Part shown: one piece after another, positions 19,990 through 20,210 of the stretch
Layout: every line of letters begins with the position of its first letter
How positions within the stretch are numbered: position 1 is the stretch's first letter
IMG/VR virus record: IMGVR_UViG_3300031841_003928
Coordinates: 1-20,210 of that record
Origin: a virus
Strand: one strand, 5' to 3'
Length of the DNA: 20,210 bases
Position numbers and translations under genes: made by a program
Notes under the pieces: model-generated
Seen by the model: the letters and a program-made list of their open reading frames with translations, nothing else
The model's database searches: none
Told to the model about the DNA's origin: nothing

Positions 19990-20210
19990 ATGGCTGTCCC
20001 CTCCGGAACGACTACCACGTTCGACCTCACGGGCGTTCGTGAAGACTTGAGTAACCTGATATTCAACATCTCACCAACGGAAACTCCAGCAGTGAGTAAC
20101 ATGAAGAAGGGCACCGCAACCAACACCTACCATGAATGGCAGACGGATTCCCTCGCCGCCGCCGCGTCGAATTCACATCTCGACGGCGACGATTCGAGCC
20201 CGACTACCAT
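19990..20210 (+). CDS. Major capsid protein, N-terminal part (SU10/PF17236-like)
   Basis: ATG at 19990 with AAGGAG (19977-19982) 7 bases upstream. The frame is cut by the right edge after 73 complete codons. VPSGTTTTFDLTGVREDLSN then LIFNISPTETPAVSNMKKGT and TYHEWQTDSLAAAASNSHLD is the N-terminus of the SU10 major head protein family (PF17236, DUF5309), an HK97-fold capsid. The HEWQTD--- A ... GDD pattern is diagnostic to my eye. High expression is expected, consistent with its strong ribosome-binding site. Confidence 0.88.
   Translation, partial: MAVPSGTTTTFDLTGVREDLSNLIFNISPTETPAVSNMKKGTATNTYHEWQTDSLAAAASNSHLDGDDSSPTT

Overview
The window is one edge-cut piece of a tailed-phage or prophage genome. 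Protein signatures and the high G+C (roughly 60 %, estimated by eye) suggest an alphaproteobacterial host. This is inferred from the look of the proteins, since no host gene is present. Nearly everything is on the + strand in tightly packed, often overlapping frames (ATGA, TGATG and 8-base overlaps), which is typical of phage operons. No integrase, attachment site, lysis or tail gene is visible, so a temperate lifestyle is inferred only from the repressor/Cro-like pair.

Layout: (1) 1-490, a minus-strand Xre-type repressor and a divergent control region with repeated GTTGC half-sites. (2) 489-2000, a Cro-like gene, small unknown ORFs and a CII-like HTH regulator, closed by an intrinsic terminator near 2063-2095. 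(3) 2165-6760, early DNA-metabolism genes: two successive ParB-superfamily proteins (DGQHR type and ParB/Spo0J type), a RusA Holliday-junction resolvase, an HTH protein, a lambda-O-like replication initiator with an internal repeat and purine tract, a possible helicase loader and small ORFs. (4) 6785-7815, a NusG/RfaH-type elongation factor followed by a 383-base structured stretch at the early/late junction. (5) 7816-20210, the packaging and head module: small ORFs, a DUF5681 (small-terminase-like) protein, large terminase, an HNH nuclease, an AT-hook small protein, a 774-aa portal, a 713-aa putative virion protein, a glycine/glutamine-rich protein, a small helical protein, scaffold, and the start of an SU10-type major capsid gene (PF17236/DUF5309-like) cut by the right edge.

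Two insertions interrupt the head module. A two-gene minus-strand cassette (14959-15415) lies between the 713-aa protein and the next + gene. It is followed by a two-gene + cassette (15522-17647) that resembles surface-polysaccharide enzymes: a TIGR04372-like glycosyltransferase and a TIGR04396-like GT-B 'surface carbohydrate biosynthesis' protein. Glycan enzymes translationally coupled inside a capsid operon are the most unusual content here. They may modify the virion or the host envelope.

Working model (inference): the repressor/Cro pair sets the lysis-lysogeny state, the early operon replicates DNA, the NusG-like factor may act as a late antiterminator in the position lambda Q occupies, and the late operon packages DNA and builds the head. 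An internal terminator at 18876-18897, just before the scaffold and capsid genes, would be a natural target for such a factor.
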